From Actinomycetota bacterium (GTDB lineage Bacteria; Actinomycetota; Acidimicrobiia; Spongiisociales; UBA11373), in the NCBI GenBank assembly GCA_016870535.1, contig VGBK01000011.1:1-34750 (forward strand): a stretch of 34,750 bases of DNA, in the 5' to 3' direction. The position numbers were made by a program, and so were the translations under genes. This document shows positions 7,618 to 15,959 of the stretch, in pieces; the stretch's first letter is position 1, and each line of letters starts with the position of its first letter. Below the pieces are notes generated by a model that ran no database searches, was not told where the DNA came from, and worked only from the letters and a program-made list of their open reading frames with translations.

Positions 7618-8657
7618 CCCCGCGGGTCGCCACCGTCCTGTCGGCCCGCGACTGGGAGAGCGGCCTGGTGGTGCAGGCCAAGGAGACCGCCGAACTGCGT
7701 CTGGTGCTGCGGGCCTACCGGCCGGAGGAGGTGGAGGAGGAGGCCCACCGCCTCGACGTGGTGGTGGCGGGAGCCGAGACCACCTGGGTGACGCCGGCGC
7801 GCCTCGCCGCCTGGCGCCGTCGCGGCCTGCGGGTGGTAGGCATCTTCCCCTGCGGCGACGACCCCGCTCGCCGCCGCCTGGTGGCCGGCGGAGCCGACCG
7901 GGTGCTCCCCGACGACACCCCGGCCGGCGAGGTGGTGCGCGTCATCCGCCTGCTGCAGCCGGCGACCGCCGTGGCCCCGGCCCCGGCCGCCGGCCGGGTG
8001 GCCCTGGTCACCGGCCCTCGCGGGGCCCCGGGGAGGACCGAGGTCGCCCTGGCCCTCGCCCTGCGCTGGGCCGCCCGGCAGCGCACCCTGCTCCTGGACC
8101 TCGACCTCGACGCTCCCGGGCTGGCGGTGCGCCTGGGACGGGCCCCTCGCCCCGACCTCCTCGACGCCGCCGAGGCGGTCCACGAGACCGGTGCCCTGCC
8201 CCCGCGCCTGGTCGTTCCGTTCGGGCCGCTGGGCGTGGTGGTGGGCTCCACCCGACGCGACGACGGCCTCCTTCCGCCGCACGCCGCCGCCGACGTCGCC
8301 GCTGCGGCCGCCGCCCTGGCGGAGGTCGTGGTGCTCGACGCCGGCGCCCGCGGCGGTGACGACCCACTGGTGAAGGGAGCCGACCTCGCCGTCCTGGTGG
8401 CCGAGGCCTCCCCCGTAGGACTGGTGCGCGCCGCCCGCCAGGTGGCCGACTGGGCCGGCCCGCAGCCGCATCTCGTGCTCAACCGGGTACGCGCCTCCCA
8501 GGCCGCCGAGGTAGTTGCCGCCGCCCGGCGCTGGACCGGGCTCGAACCGGCGGCCGTCGTCCCCGAGCGCTCCGCCATCACCGCCGCGTCGCGCGCCGCC
8601 CGCTGCCCCGCCCGCTCCCTGCACCGGGCCCTGCGTCGCCTGGAGCCCCGAGGGTGA
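7614..8657 (+). CDS. tadZ: TadZ/CpaE-like MinD-fold protein with degenerate Walker A
   Basis: Receiver-like N-domain followed by VALVTGPRGAPGRTEVALALALRWAARQRTLLLDLDLDAPGLAVRLG; followed immediately by tadA. Confidence 0.78.
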   Translation: MTPRVATVLSARDWESGLVVQAKETAELRLVLRAYRPEEVEEEAHRLDVVVAGAETTWVTPARLAAWRRRGLRVVGIFPCGDDPARRRLVAGGADRVLPDDTPAGEVVRVIRLLQPATAVAPAPAAGRVALVTGPRGAPGRTEVALALALRWAARQRTLLLDLDLDAPGLAVRLGRAPRPDLLDAAEAVHETGALPPRLVVPFGPLGVVVGSTRRDDGLLPPHAAADVAAAAAALAEVVVLDAGARGGDDPLVKGADLAVLVAEASPVGLVRAARQVADWAGPQPHLVLNRVRASQAAEVVAAARRWTGLEPAAVVPERSAITAASRAARCPARSLHRALRRLEPRG

Positions 8658-9661
8658 GCCAGCACCGGTTCGGGTTCCTCGCCTCCCTGCTCGACGATCC
8701 CGACGTCGAGGAGATCATCGTGCTCGGCGGCCGTCGGACCTTCGTGGTGCGGGGCGGGACCAAGGAACTGCTGCCCGAGGTGGCCGACCCCGAGCAGGTA
8801 CGCCGCATCGCCGACCAGTTGCTGGCCGGCACGGGACGCCGCCTCGACCTGGCCGACCCCATCGTCTCGGCGCAGCTGGCCGACGGGAGCCGGGTGCACC
8901 TCACCGGGCCACCGGTGACTCATGCCGATCGTCTCAACATCCAGGTGCGCAAGTTCGTGCTCCGGGCCGCCCGCCTCGAGGACCTGGCCGGCCGGGGCGC
9001 CCTCGCGCCCGACGCCGCCCGCCTCCTGGCCGAAGCGGTGCGCGCCGACCGCACCATCCTGGTCGCCGGGTCCCCGGGGGCGGGCAAGACGACGCTGGTC
9101 AACTGCCTCCTCGCCGAAGTCCCCCCGGAACGGCGTGTGGTGACCTGCGAGGAGGTCTTCGAGGTCCAGGCCGACCTGCCGGACATGACCCAGATGCAGA
9201 CCCGGCCCGCCGGCCTGGACGGCGGCGGCGCCATCACCCTGCGCGACCTGGTGCGCGAGGCGCTGCGCCAGCGCCCCGATCGCATCGTGGTGGGCGAAGT
9301 CCGCGGCCCGGAGGCCCTCGACATGATCATGGCCCTGAATGCCGGCTGCTCCGGCTTCGCCACCCTCCACGCCAACTCGGCGCGCGACGCCCTCGAGAAA
9401 CTGGTGGGTTACTGCATGCTGGCCGGGGAGAACGTGGCCGAGGCGTTCGTGCGGCGCGCCGTGGCGGCGGTGGCCGACCTGGTGGTATTCCTCCGCCGCA
9501 CTCCGGCGGGGAGGCACGTCGAGGAGATAGTGGGGGTTCCCTCGCAACTCGAAGCGGGGGTCTTCACCACCGAAGTGCTGTGGGCCCGCCAGGGCGGAGG
9601 GAGCCACCGGAGAGCCACCCCGGCGAAAGCCGCCCTCGCCGCCGCCGAGGTGGGCCGATGA
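8654..9661 (+). CDS. tadA: TadA/CpaF family secretion ATPase
   Basis: LNIQVRKF ... VAGSPGAGKTTLVNCLLAEVPPERRVVTCEEVFEVQ ... RQRPDRIVVGEVRGPEALDMIMALNAGCSGFATLHANSARDALEKL. Confidence 0.95.
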   Translation: MSQHRFGFLASLLDDPDVEEIIVLGGRRTFVVRGGTKELLPEVADPEQVRRIADQLLAGTGRRLDLADPIVSAQLADGSRVHLTGPPVTHADRLNIQVRKFVLRAARLEDLAGRGALAPDAARLLAEAVRADRTILVAGSPGAGKTTLVNCLLAEVPPERRVVTCEEVFEVQADLPDMTQMQTRPAGLDGGGAITLRDLVREALRQRPDRIVVGEVRGPEALDMIMALNAGCSGFATLHANSARDALEKLVGYCMLAGENVAEAFVRRAVAAVADLVVFLRRTPAGRHVEEIVGVPSQLEAGVFTTEVLWARQGGGSHRRATPAKAALAAAEVGR

Positions 9662-10458
9662 GGGGCGCCGCGGTGCTGCTCGCCGCCGCCGCCGCCGCCG
9701 TCCTGGCCGGCCTTCCCCTGCCCCAACTCCGCCGCCTGCCTCGCCTCCGCCCCGCCGCCGCCGCCGGCGGCCTGGCCGCCGGCGGAGGGTCGGCCCTGCT
9801 GGCCCTCGGCCTCGGCGGCAGCCCCGCCGTCGCCGGGGCGCTGGGCGTCATGGGCGCCGTCGTCCCCGCCCTCATCGCCCGAGGCCGGGCCCGCCGCGCC
9901 GTGGAGCAGGCGGCGGGCCGGTGGCCCGACTTCCTCGCCGCCCTCCGGAGCCGCCTCTCGGCCGGCGAGTCCCTCCCGGACGCCGTCGCCGCTGCCGCCG
10001 CCGCCGCCGGCCACCGCCTCGCCGCCCTGGCGCGGCACCTCAACGAAGGGACCGCCGCCGGCCGGTCGTTCCCCGCCATCCTGGCCGAGGTCAGAGCCGA
10101 GTGGGCCGACCCCCTGGCCGACCGCGTCCTCACCACCCTGGCCGCCGCCGCCGGCATCGGCGGGGAGCGGGTGGGCGCCGTGCTGGGAAGCCTCGCCGGG
10201 TCGGTCGCCGACGAACTGCGCCTCCGTCGCGCCCATCACGCCGCCCTCACCGAGCAGCGCCTCACCGCCGGGGTGGCGCTCGCCGCCCCCTGGGCCCTGC
10301 TTCTCCTCACCACGGCCACCAACCCCCAGGCGGCGGCGGCCTACGCCACCCCCACGGGCACCCTGGTGGTCCTGGCCGGCTTCGGCGCCACCTCGGCCGG
10401 CTTCTGGCTGTCGCGCCGGGCAGCGCGCCTCTCGCTGATGCCGAGGGTCTTCACATGA
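9658..10458 (+). CDS. tadB: TadB-like inner-membrane platform protein
   Basis: Internal ATG at 9658 overlapping tadA stop; hydrophobic N-terminus, WPDFLAALRSRLSAGESLPDAV...DPLADRVLTTLAAAAGIGGERVGAVL, T2SSF-like. Confidence 0.85.
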   Translation: MRGAAVLLAAAAAAVLAGLPLPQLRRLPRLRPAAAAGGLAAGGGSALLALGLGGSPAVAGALGVMGAVVPALIARGRARRAVEQAAGRWPDFLAALRSRLSAGESLPDAVAAAAAAAGHRLAALARHLNEGTAAGRSFPAILAEVRAEWADPLADRVLTTLAAAAGIGGERVGAVLGSLAGSVADELRLRRAHHAALTEQRLTAGVALAAPWALLLLTTATNPQAAAAYATPTGTLVVLAGFGATSAGFWLSRRAARLSLMPRVFT

Positions 10459-11249
10459 CGGCCGCCCTCGCCGCCGCCCTGCTCGCCGGCACCGGCCTCT
10501 TCCTGGTGACGGTGAGGCGCCGGCCCCTCACCCTCGGCGAACGGGTCGGCGGTTTCCTCAGCCCGGCCCCCGGTCCCCCGCCGCAGGAGGTCCCGCGCCG
10601 GAGGCTCGGGCCCGAAGGGGTAGCCCGCCTGGCCGCCGCCGGCGCCGGAGCCGGGGTGGGCGCGCTCCTCGCCGCCGGCCACCTCTTCATCTCCGCCACA
10701 CCGGCGCAGGCCCCGGCTCTCATCGGACTGGGCGCCGGCGGCGGAGTGCTCCTCCACCGCATCCGCCGGAAGCGGACGGCGGAGCAGAGGGCCTCCCGCC
10801 TGCTGCGGGAGCTGCCCACGGTGGCCGACACCCTCGCCCTGTCGGTGCTGGCGGGCGAGTCGGTGGGCGGCGCCGTCGAGCGCTTCACCGCCGCCTCCCG
10901 GGGGATGGCCGCCGAGGAACTGGCGGTGGTGCTGGCGGCCCACCGGGCCGGCGACGGCCTGGCCGATGCCCTCGCCCGGGCCTCGGCCGAGGCGGCGCAC
11001 CCCGAGGCGGGGCGCCTCTACGACCTGCTCGGCCACGCCCACCGCACGGGAGGACGCCTCGCCGAGGCGCTGGCCGACCTGGCGGTGGACTACCGCGCCG
11101 CCCTGGCGCGCGACCTGACCGCCGAGGGGGGCCGCCGGGCCCTGGCCTCCTACGGCCCCATCCTGGCCCTCATGGTCCCCGTCACCCTGCTCTTCCTCAT
11201 GTATCCGACCCTGGCAGGGCTCGGCGCCCTGTCGTCCCCCTACCCGTGA
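10455..11249 (+). CDS. tadC: TadC-like inner-membrane platform protein
   Basis: ATGA overlap with tadB; LLRELPTVADTLALSVLAGESVGGAVERF...LADLAVDYRAALARDLTAEGGRRALASYGPILALMVPVTLLFLMYPTL, T2SSF-like. Confidence 0.87.
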   Translation: MTAALAAALLAGTGLFLVTVRRRPLTLGERVGGFLSPAPGPPPQEVPRRRLGPEGVARLAAAGAGAGVGALLAAGHLFISATPAQAPALIGLGAGGGVLLHRIRRKRTAEQRASRLLRELPTVADTLALSVLAGESVGGAVERFTAASRGMAAEELAVVLAAHRAGDGLADALARASAEAAHPEAGRLYDLLGHAHRTGGRLAEALADLAVDYRAALARDLTAEGGRRALASYGPILALMVPVTLLFLMYPTLAGLGALSSPYP

Positions 11250-11261
11250 AAGGAGCAACCC

Positions 11262-11447
11262 GTGCTCGCACTATTCGCCTGGATCGCCGCCCACCGCAGC
11301 GACGACCGGGGCGTCACCACCGTGGAATGGCTGGGCATGGCCGCCATCGCGGTGATCATCGTCGCCTTCCTTCTCCCCCAGGTGCGCAGCGGCGCCCGGG
11401 ACATCTGGCAGTCGGTCACCGGCCACCTCTCCGGCATCTTCCCCTAG
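11262..11447 (+). CDS. flp: Flp-type pilin
   Basis: MLALFAWIAAHRSDDRG|VTTVEWLGMAAIAVIIVAFLLPQVRSGARDIWQSVTGHLSGIFP; prepilin-type cleavage motif with Glu at +5 and hydrophobic segment; SD AAAGGA. Confidence 0.88.
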   Translation: MLALFAWIAAHRSDDRGVTTVEWLGMAAIAVIIVAFLLPQVRSGARDIWQSVTGHLSGIFP

Positions 11448-11803
11448 ACCGGGGCTCGGCGATCATCGAAGGCCTGGCCGGCATGGTGCTGGCCTTCGTG
11501 CTGCTCACCCTCATCGTCCAGGTCGCCGGGGCGGCGGTGGCGCGCCACACCGCCGAAGCGGCGGTGAGCGCCGGGGCGCGCCGCGCCGCCCGCCCCGGCG
11601 CGGTGGCCGCCCAAGAGGAGCACCGCCTCGCCGCCGACCTGGCCGCCGCCCTGCCCGGTGCCACCGGCGTCCGGGTGTCCGTGGACCTGCGCCCCCGCCT
11701 GGCTTTGGCCACCGCCAGCTTCCGCTGGCGGCCCCCGGGCCCCGACTGGCGGCCCTTCACCATCGCGGTGCGGGCCGCCGTGCCCCGGGTCGTGCCGCCA
11801 TGA
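11405..11803 (+). CDS. TadE-like minor pseudopilin
   Basis: LDRG|SAIIEGLAGMVLAFVLLTLIVQVAGAAVARHTAEAAVSAGARRAARPGAVAAQEEHRLAADLAAALPGATGVRVSVDLRP...; start uncertain: no ATG/GTG/TTG near the leader; CTG 11405 or distant ATG 11327. Confidence 0.8.
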   Translation: MAVGHRPPLRHLPLDRGSAIIEGLAGMVLAFVLLTLIVQVAGAAVARHTAEAAVSAGARRAARPGAVAAQEEHRLAADLAAALPGATGVRVSVDLRPRLALATASFRWRPPGPDWRPFTIAVRAAVPRVVPP

Positions 11804-12153
11804 GCCGGGGCAGTGCCCTGGTCGACACCCTGGTCGCTGCCTTCGTCACCGCCCTGCTGCTGCAGGTGGCGGCCGGCGCCGCCCATCTCCAGGCGGCCGG
11901 GGAGCAGGTGCAGGAGGCGGCCGTTGCCGCCGCGGCCTGGACGGCCCGCCACGGCGACCGGGCGGGAGGCCTCACCCTGGCGCAGGCGCTCGCCCCCGAC
12001 GCCGACAGCGTGGCTCTCCGTTTCGTCCCCGAGGGAGTGTCGGTGGTCATCCGCCGCCGCGTCCCCCTCATAGGGCCGGGCGGGGAGGTGGCGCCGCTGG
12101 TGGTGGGACGAGCGGTCGTCGGCGTCAGCCCCTACCGGAGCCGCCGTGAGTGA
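11800..12153 (+). CDS. Second TadE/pseudopilin-like protein
   Basis: MSRG|SALVDTLVAAFVTALLLQVAAGAAHLQAAGEQVQEAAVAAAAWTARHG...; ATGA overlap with upstream gene. Confidence 0.75.
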   Translation: MSRGSALVDTLVAAFVTALLLQVAAGAAHLQAAGEQVQEAAVAAAAWTARHGDRAGGLTLAQALAPDADSVALRFVPEGVSVVIRRRVPLIGPGGEVAPLVVGRAVVGVSPYRSRRE

Positions 12154-12541
12154 GCGCGGCACCGTGCTGCCCGTCCTCGCCCTGCTCATGGTGGGCGGCG
12201 CCCTGGCGGTGGCTCTCGCCGTCGAGGTGGGGCGCGCCACCGCCGCCTGGCGCGAGGCTTCGTTCGCCGCCGACGCCGCGGCGGAGGCCGGCGCCGCGGT
12301 CCTCGACCCCGCCCAGGCCTACGAGGGCCGGATCCGCCTCGATCCTCGGCTCGCCGAGGCAGAGGCGGTGGCCGCCGCCCTGGCGGCTCGCCCGCGCCCG
12401 GGCCGTCGCGCCGCGGCGGCCGCCACCGCGGCCCGGATCTGCGTCACCGTGCGCCAGCCGTTCCCCCCGGGGCTGCTGGCGCCCTTCCTGTGGACCCGGC
12501 AGATCGTCACCACCGGCTGCGCATCGCCGCGCCGCGGCTGA
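12146..12541 (+). CDS. TadG-like pilus assembly protein
   Basis: MSERGTVLPVLALLMVGGALAVALAVEVGRATAAWREASFAADAAAEAGAAVLDPAQAYEG..., typical helicase/secretion-neighbourhood TadE/TadG-like layout; overlaps upstream gene. Confidence 0.78.
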   Translation: MSERGTVLPVLALLMVGGALAVALAVEVGRATAAWREASFAADAAAEAGAAVLDPAQAYEGRIRLDPRLAEAEAVAAALAARPRPGRRAAAAATAARICVTVRQPFPPGLLAPFLWTRQIVTTGCASPRRG

Positions 12542-12716
12542 AGCGACTCGCCGCCGAGCCCGTCCGCGCCGGAGCGCCTTCCTCGGCCCCGGTCCCTCTC
12601 CGCGCCCCGGCGGCCTCCCCGTCCGCCGTCGTTGCTCGCCGGGCGTCCCGGGTCCGGCTCCCCCCTTCTTTCGGCCCTGGCGGCGGCCCCCCCCGCCGGG
12701 CAGGCTGCTCTCCGGC

Positions 12717-13286
12717 ATGACCTTCTCCCCGCAGACCGAGGACCGCCTGCGGCAGGCTTTCAAGCACCTGAACCGCTTCATGGTGCTCATGTTCCGCCTG
12801 GGCCTGGGACGCCGGCTGCAGTTCTGGCCGCGGGTCACGGGGCAGATCCTGGTGCTGGTGCACCGCGGGAGGAAGACCGGCGTCACCCGGCGCACCCCCC
12901 TCAACTTCGCCTGCGTGGACGGCGACCTCTACGTGCTCGCCGGCTTCGGGGCGGTCTCCGACTGGTACCGCAACGTCAAGGCCCGACCCCAGGTGGAGGT
13001 GTGGATGCCCGACGGGTGGTGGGAGGCGGTGGCCGAGGAGGCGAGCGACCATCCCGAGCGGCTGCGGATCCTGCGAGCCGTCCTGGTGGGCAGCGGCTTC
13101 GCCGCCTACGCCTTCGGAATCAGCCCCCGCCTCCCCGACGAGCGCCTGGCCGAGATCTCCACCGGGTACCGCCTGGTCCACCTGCGACGCACCGCGGCTC
13201 GCACCGGCCCGGGGGGACCGGACGACCTGGCCTGGGTCTGGCCGGCGGCGGCCTTCCTGCTCCTCCTCCGCCGGCGGCGGCGCTAG
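12717..13286 (+). CDS. Nitroreductase/deazaflavin (F420)-dependent family (DUF385-like)
   Basis: ILVLVHRGRKTGVTRRTPLNFACVDGDLYVLAGFGAVSDWYRNVKARPQVEVWMPDGWWEAVAEEA, characteristic of the Ddn-like split barrel family. Confidence 0.88.
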   Translation: MTFSPQTEDRLRQAFKHLNRFMVLMFRLGLGRRLQFWPRVTGQILVLVHRGRKTGVTRRTPLNFACVDGDLYVLAGFGAVSDWYRNVKARPQVEVWMPDGWWEAVAEEASDHPERLRILRAVLVGSGFAAYAFGISPRLPDERLAEISTGYRLVHLRRTAARTGPGGPDDLAWVWPAAAFLLLLRRRRR

Positions 13287-14089
13287 ACCGCCAGGTCGCG
13301 TCGTTCCAGCGCCATCCCGCCGAGCACGGGCAGCGCCACGACCACCGCCGCCAGCACCCCGGCATGCGCCCACTCGATGCCGTTCAGCAGCGGCGCCGCC
13401 GCGGCGTAGTAGTACCAGGGAGAGGCCTTCTGGAAGGTTCCCAGCCACGTAACGATGTCCGCCAGCGAGAACACCAGGTAGGCGGCCAGCGCCGCCGCCG
13501 ACGCCGCCGCAATGGCCATCCCGCGGCGCCCGGTGGCGGCTCCCACCCCCAGCGCCAGCGAGCCGAACACCAGGGCGATGAGCACCGCCCCCAGCGTGGC
13601 GGCCGCCAGGTACCCGGGATCGAGGCCCATCCCGAAGGCGGCTCCGGCCACGAGGATGGCCAGGTAGTTCACCAGGCCGATCAGAGAAGTGAGAGTGGCC
13701 ATGGCGGCGAACTGCTCCCCCAGCCACCGGCGCCGCGACAGGGGCCCGGCCAGCATCAGGTCCAGGGTGCCCTCCTCCTCCTCGCCGGCTACGGCCCGCG
13801 CCCCGAAGCCGACGGCGAAGATCATTAGGAGCAGCGGGAGCACCAGCGAGAACAATTCCATGTGCAGGAACCCCGGCCCGGTGCCCAGCGAGATCCCCTC
13901 GACCATGTTGAACATGGCCCGCAGCGCCTCGGGGTAGCTCTCGAACACCTCCTGGAACCGGGCGGCGTTGTCGGAGAAGGTGGGAAAGGCGCTGCCCAGG
14001 AAGAGCAGGTACACGAAGGAACCGCCCACCCACCAGGCCAGGGCGCGCCGCCGGCTCCAGATGGCCGCACCGAACACGCTACGCAGCAT
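13283..14089 (-). CDS. ABC-2 type transporter permease
   Basis: MLRSVFGAAIWSRRRALAWWVGGSFVYLLFLGSAFPTF...AVAGEEEEGTLDLMLAGPLSRRRWLGEQFAA; multiple TM segments; adjacent to ATPase. Confidence 0.88.
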   Translation of the reverse strand: MLRSVFGAAIWSRRRALAWWVGGSFVYLLFLGSAFPTFSDNAARFQEVFESYPEALRAMFNMVEGISLGTGPGFLHMELFSLVLPLLLMIFAVGFGARAVAGEEEEGTLDLMLAGPLSRRRWLGEQFAAMATLTSLIGLVNYLAILVAGAAFGMGLDPGYLAAATLGAVLIALVFGSLALGVGAATGRRGMAIAAASAAALAAYLVFSLADIVTWLGTFQKASPWYYYAAAAPLLNGIEWAHAGVLAAVVVALPVLGGMALERRDLAV

Positions 14090-14978
14090 CGCCCGCCCCC
14101 TCGTAGTAGCGCAGGAACAGGTCCTCGAGGTCGGCCTCGTGGCTGACCACGTTCACCACCTCGTGGCGGGCCGCCGCCTTCACCAGGGCGTCGATGGACC
14201 CCACCGTGGTGGCGGTGAGCAACCCGTCCTCGACCACCACGTCCTGCACTCCGGGCAAGGCGGCGAACTCGCCCGCCGGCACCGGCCCGGCGAAATGGAT
14301 CTCCAGGCGGCGCAGCGCCTTCGCCTTCAGGGCTTCCAGGCCCTCGACCACCACCAGGCGCCCTTCCCGCACGATGCCCACCCGGTCGGCGATGCGCTCC
14401 ACCTCCCCGAGCACGTGCGACGACAGGAAGACGGTACGCCCCTCGGCCTTCGCCTCGGCCACCAGGCGGTAGAACTCCCGCTGCATCAGAGGGTCGAGGC
14501 CGCTGGTGGGCTCATCGAGCACCAGCAGCCGCGGGGAGTGCATGAAGGCCTGCACCACTGCCACCTTCTGGCGGTTGCCGCGCGACAGGTCGCCGATGGG
14601 GCGGTCCAGGTCGAGTTCGAAGCGATCCGCCAGGGCCTCTGCCGAGCCCGGGCCGTCGAGGCCGCGCCGGTGGCCCAGGTGGACGAGCAACTGGCGGCCG
14701 GTCATCTTGCGGTACAGGGCGGGATCGCCGGCCAGGTAGCCGATCTGCCGCCGCACGGCGGGGCCCCCCGACCGGGGATCCTGCCCCAGCACCAGGGCGC
14801 GCCCCGAAGTCGGCCGGATCAGGTCGAGGAGGAGGCGGATGGTGGTGGTCTTGCCCGCCCCGTTGGGCCCCAGGTAGCCGAAGACCTCCCCCGGGTACAC
14901 CTCCAGGTCGAGCCCGTCCACCCCCAGGTTCTTCCTGTAGTACTTGGTGAGGCCCTCGAGCCGGATGACCGGTTCCAC
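14079..14978 (-). CDS. ABC transporter ATP-binding protein
   Basis: VEPVIRLEGLTKYYRKNLGVDGLDLEVYPGEVFGYLGPNGAGKTTTIRLLLDL ... LSRGNRQKVAVVQAFMHSPRLLVLDEPTSGLDPLMQREFYRL. Confidence 0.96.
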   Translation of the reverse strand: MEPVIRLEGLTKYYRKNLGVDGLDLEVYPGEVFGYLGPNGAGKTTTIRLLLDLIRPTSGRALVLGQDPRSGGPAVRRQIGYLAGDPALYRKMTGRQLLVHLGHRRGLDGPGSAEALADRFELDLDRPIGDLSRGNRQKVAVVQAFMHSPRLLVLDEPTSGLDPLMQREFYRLVAEAKAEGRTVFLSSHVLGEVERIADRVGIVREGRLVVVEGLEALKAKALRRLEIHFAGPVPAGEFAALPGVQDVVVEDGLLTATTVGSIDALVKAAARHEVVNVVSHEADLEDLFLRYYEGAGDAA

Positions 14979-15021
14979 GAGGTCCCACCCTAGAACGACG
15001 GGCGTCAAGGCGGGCTAACGG

Positions 15022-15885
15022 CTAGGCCGATCCCCGGGCGGCGGCGACGCGGTCCCGGGCGATCTCCAGGTAAGCGGCCTCGGTCTCGTAGCCGACGAAG
15101 TGCCGCCCGGTCTCCACGGCCGCCACGGCGGTGGAGCCGGATCCCATGAAGGGGTCGAGCACCAGATCACCTTTGAAGGTGTACAACTCGATGAGGCGCC
15201 GCGGCAACTCCACCGGGAAGGGAGCCGGGTGGCCGATGCGGCGGGCCGAGGCCGGGGGGATGTTCCACACCGAGACGGTGGCCTCCATGAACGCCTGCCG
15301 GGAGATGGTGTCCACGCCCTGGTGGAGACGGCGAAACGACCCCTTCGATGCCACCAGCACGTACTCGTGGACATCACGCAGGGTGGGGTTGCGGGCCGAG
15401 CGCCACGACCCCCAGGCACACGAGCCTCCGGCCCCCTGAGCCTTCTGCCAGACGATCTCTCCCCGCAGCAGGAACCCGAGGTCCTCCAGCAGGGCCGCCA
15501 CCCGGTGGTTGAGGGCCAGGTAAGGGCGCCGCCCCAGGTTGGCCACGTTGACCGCCGCCCGGCCCCCCGGCTCGAGCACCCGGTGAGTCTCGCTCAGCAC
15601 CCGCTTGAGCAGGCCCAGGTACTCGTCGAGGCTGAGGTCGGCGTCGTAGTCCTTGCCCACGTTGTAGGGGGGCGAGGTGACCATCAGCGCCACGCAGTCG
15701 TCGGGCAGTTCCTCCATGGCCTCCGAGGACCGGCAGATCAGGGTGTCCAGCACCTCAGGCGGAGGCGCCACCGGGGGCCCGGGGCGGGGCGGCGCGGCCG
15801 ACGCCACCATGCGGCGGGAATAGAAGCGGCGGGCGTCGTGCCCTTCCCGCTTGCCCGCACCGAATGAGGCCGTCTCCGTGGACAT
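15022..15885 (-). CDS. DNA (N4-cytosine / N6-adenine) methyltransferase, apparently solitary
   Basis: VALMVTSPPYNVGKDYDADLSLDEYLGLLKRVLSETHRVLEPGGRAAVNVANLGR ... FPVELPRRLIELYTFKGDLVLDPFMGSGSTAVAAVETGRHFVGYE. Confidence 0.94.
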   Translation of the reverse strand: MSTETASFGAGKREGHDARRFYSRRMVASAAPPRPGPPVAPPPEVLDTLICRSSEAMEELPDDCVALMVTSPPYNVGKDYDADLSLDEYLGLLKRVLSETHRVLEPGGRAAVNVANLGRRPYLALNHRVAALLEDLGFLLRGEIVWQKAQGAGGSCAWGSWRSARNPTLRDVHEYVLVASKGSFRRLHQGVDTISRQAFMEATVSVWNIPPASARRIGHPAPFPVELPRRLIELYTFKGDLVLDPFMGSGSTAVAAVETGRHFVGYETEAAYLEIARDRVAAARGSA

Positions 15886-15927
15886 GGCGCGCCTGAACCT
15901 CCGGAACCGGGCGTCACCGTAGCCGAC

Positions 15928-15936
15928 TTATCCACA
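15928..15936. promoter_or_regulatory. Perfect-match DnaA box TTATCCACA upstream of the DNA methyltransferase gene
   Basis: Exact 9-mer TTATCCACA at 15928-15936, 43 nt upstream of methyltransferase ATG at 15885. Confidence 0.4.
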
Positions 15937-15959
15937 GCACCCGCGGAAATCGCCGCGGC

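Noticed and set aside
7715-9607. 630-aa minus-strand ORF across tadZ/tadA
   Set aside because: Shadow ORF opposite strongly supported tad genes.
15928-15936. DnaA box taken as a replication origin
   Set aside because: Only one box, no dnaA/dnaN/gidA-type neighbours and no AT-rich unwinding region.
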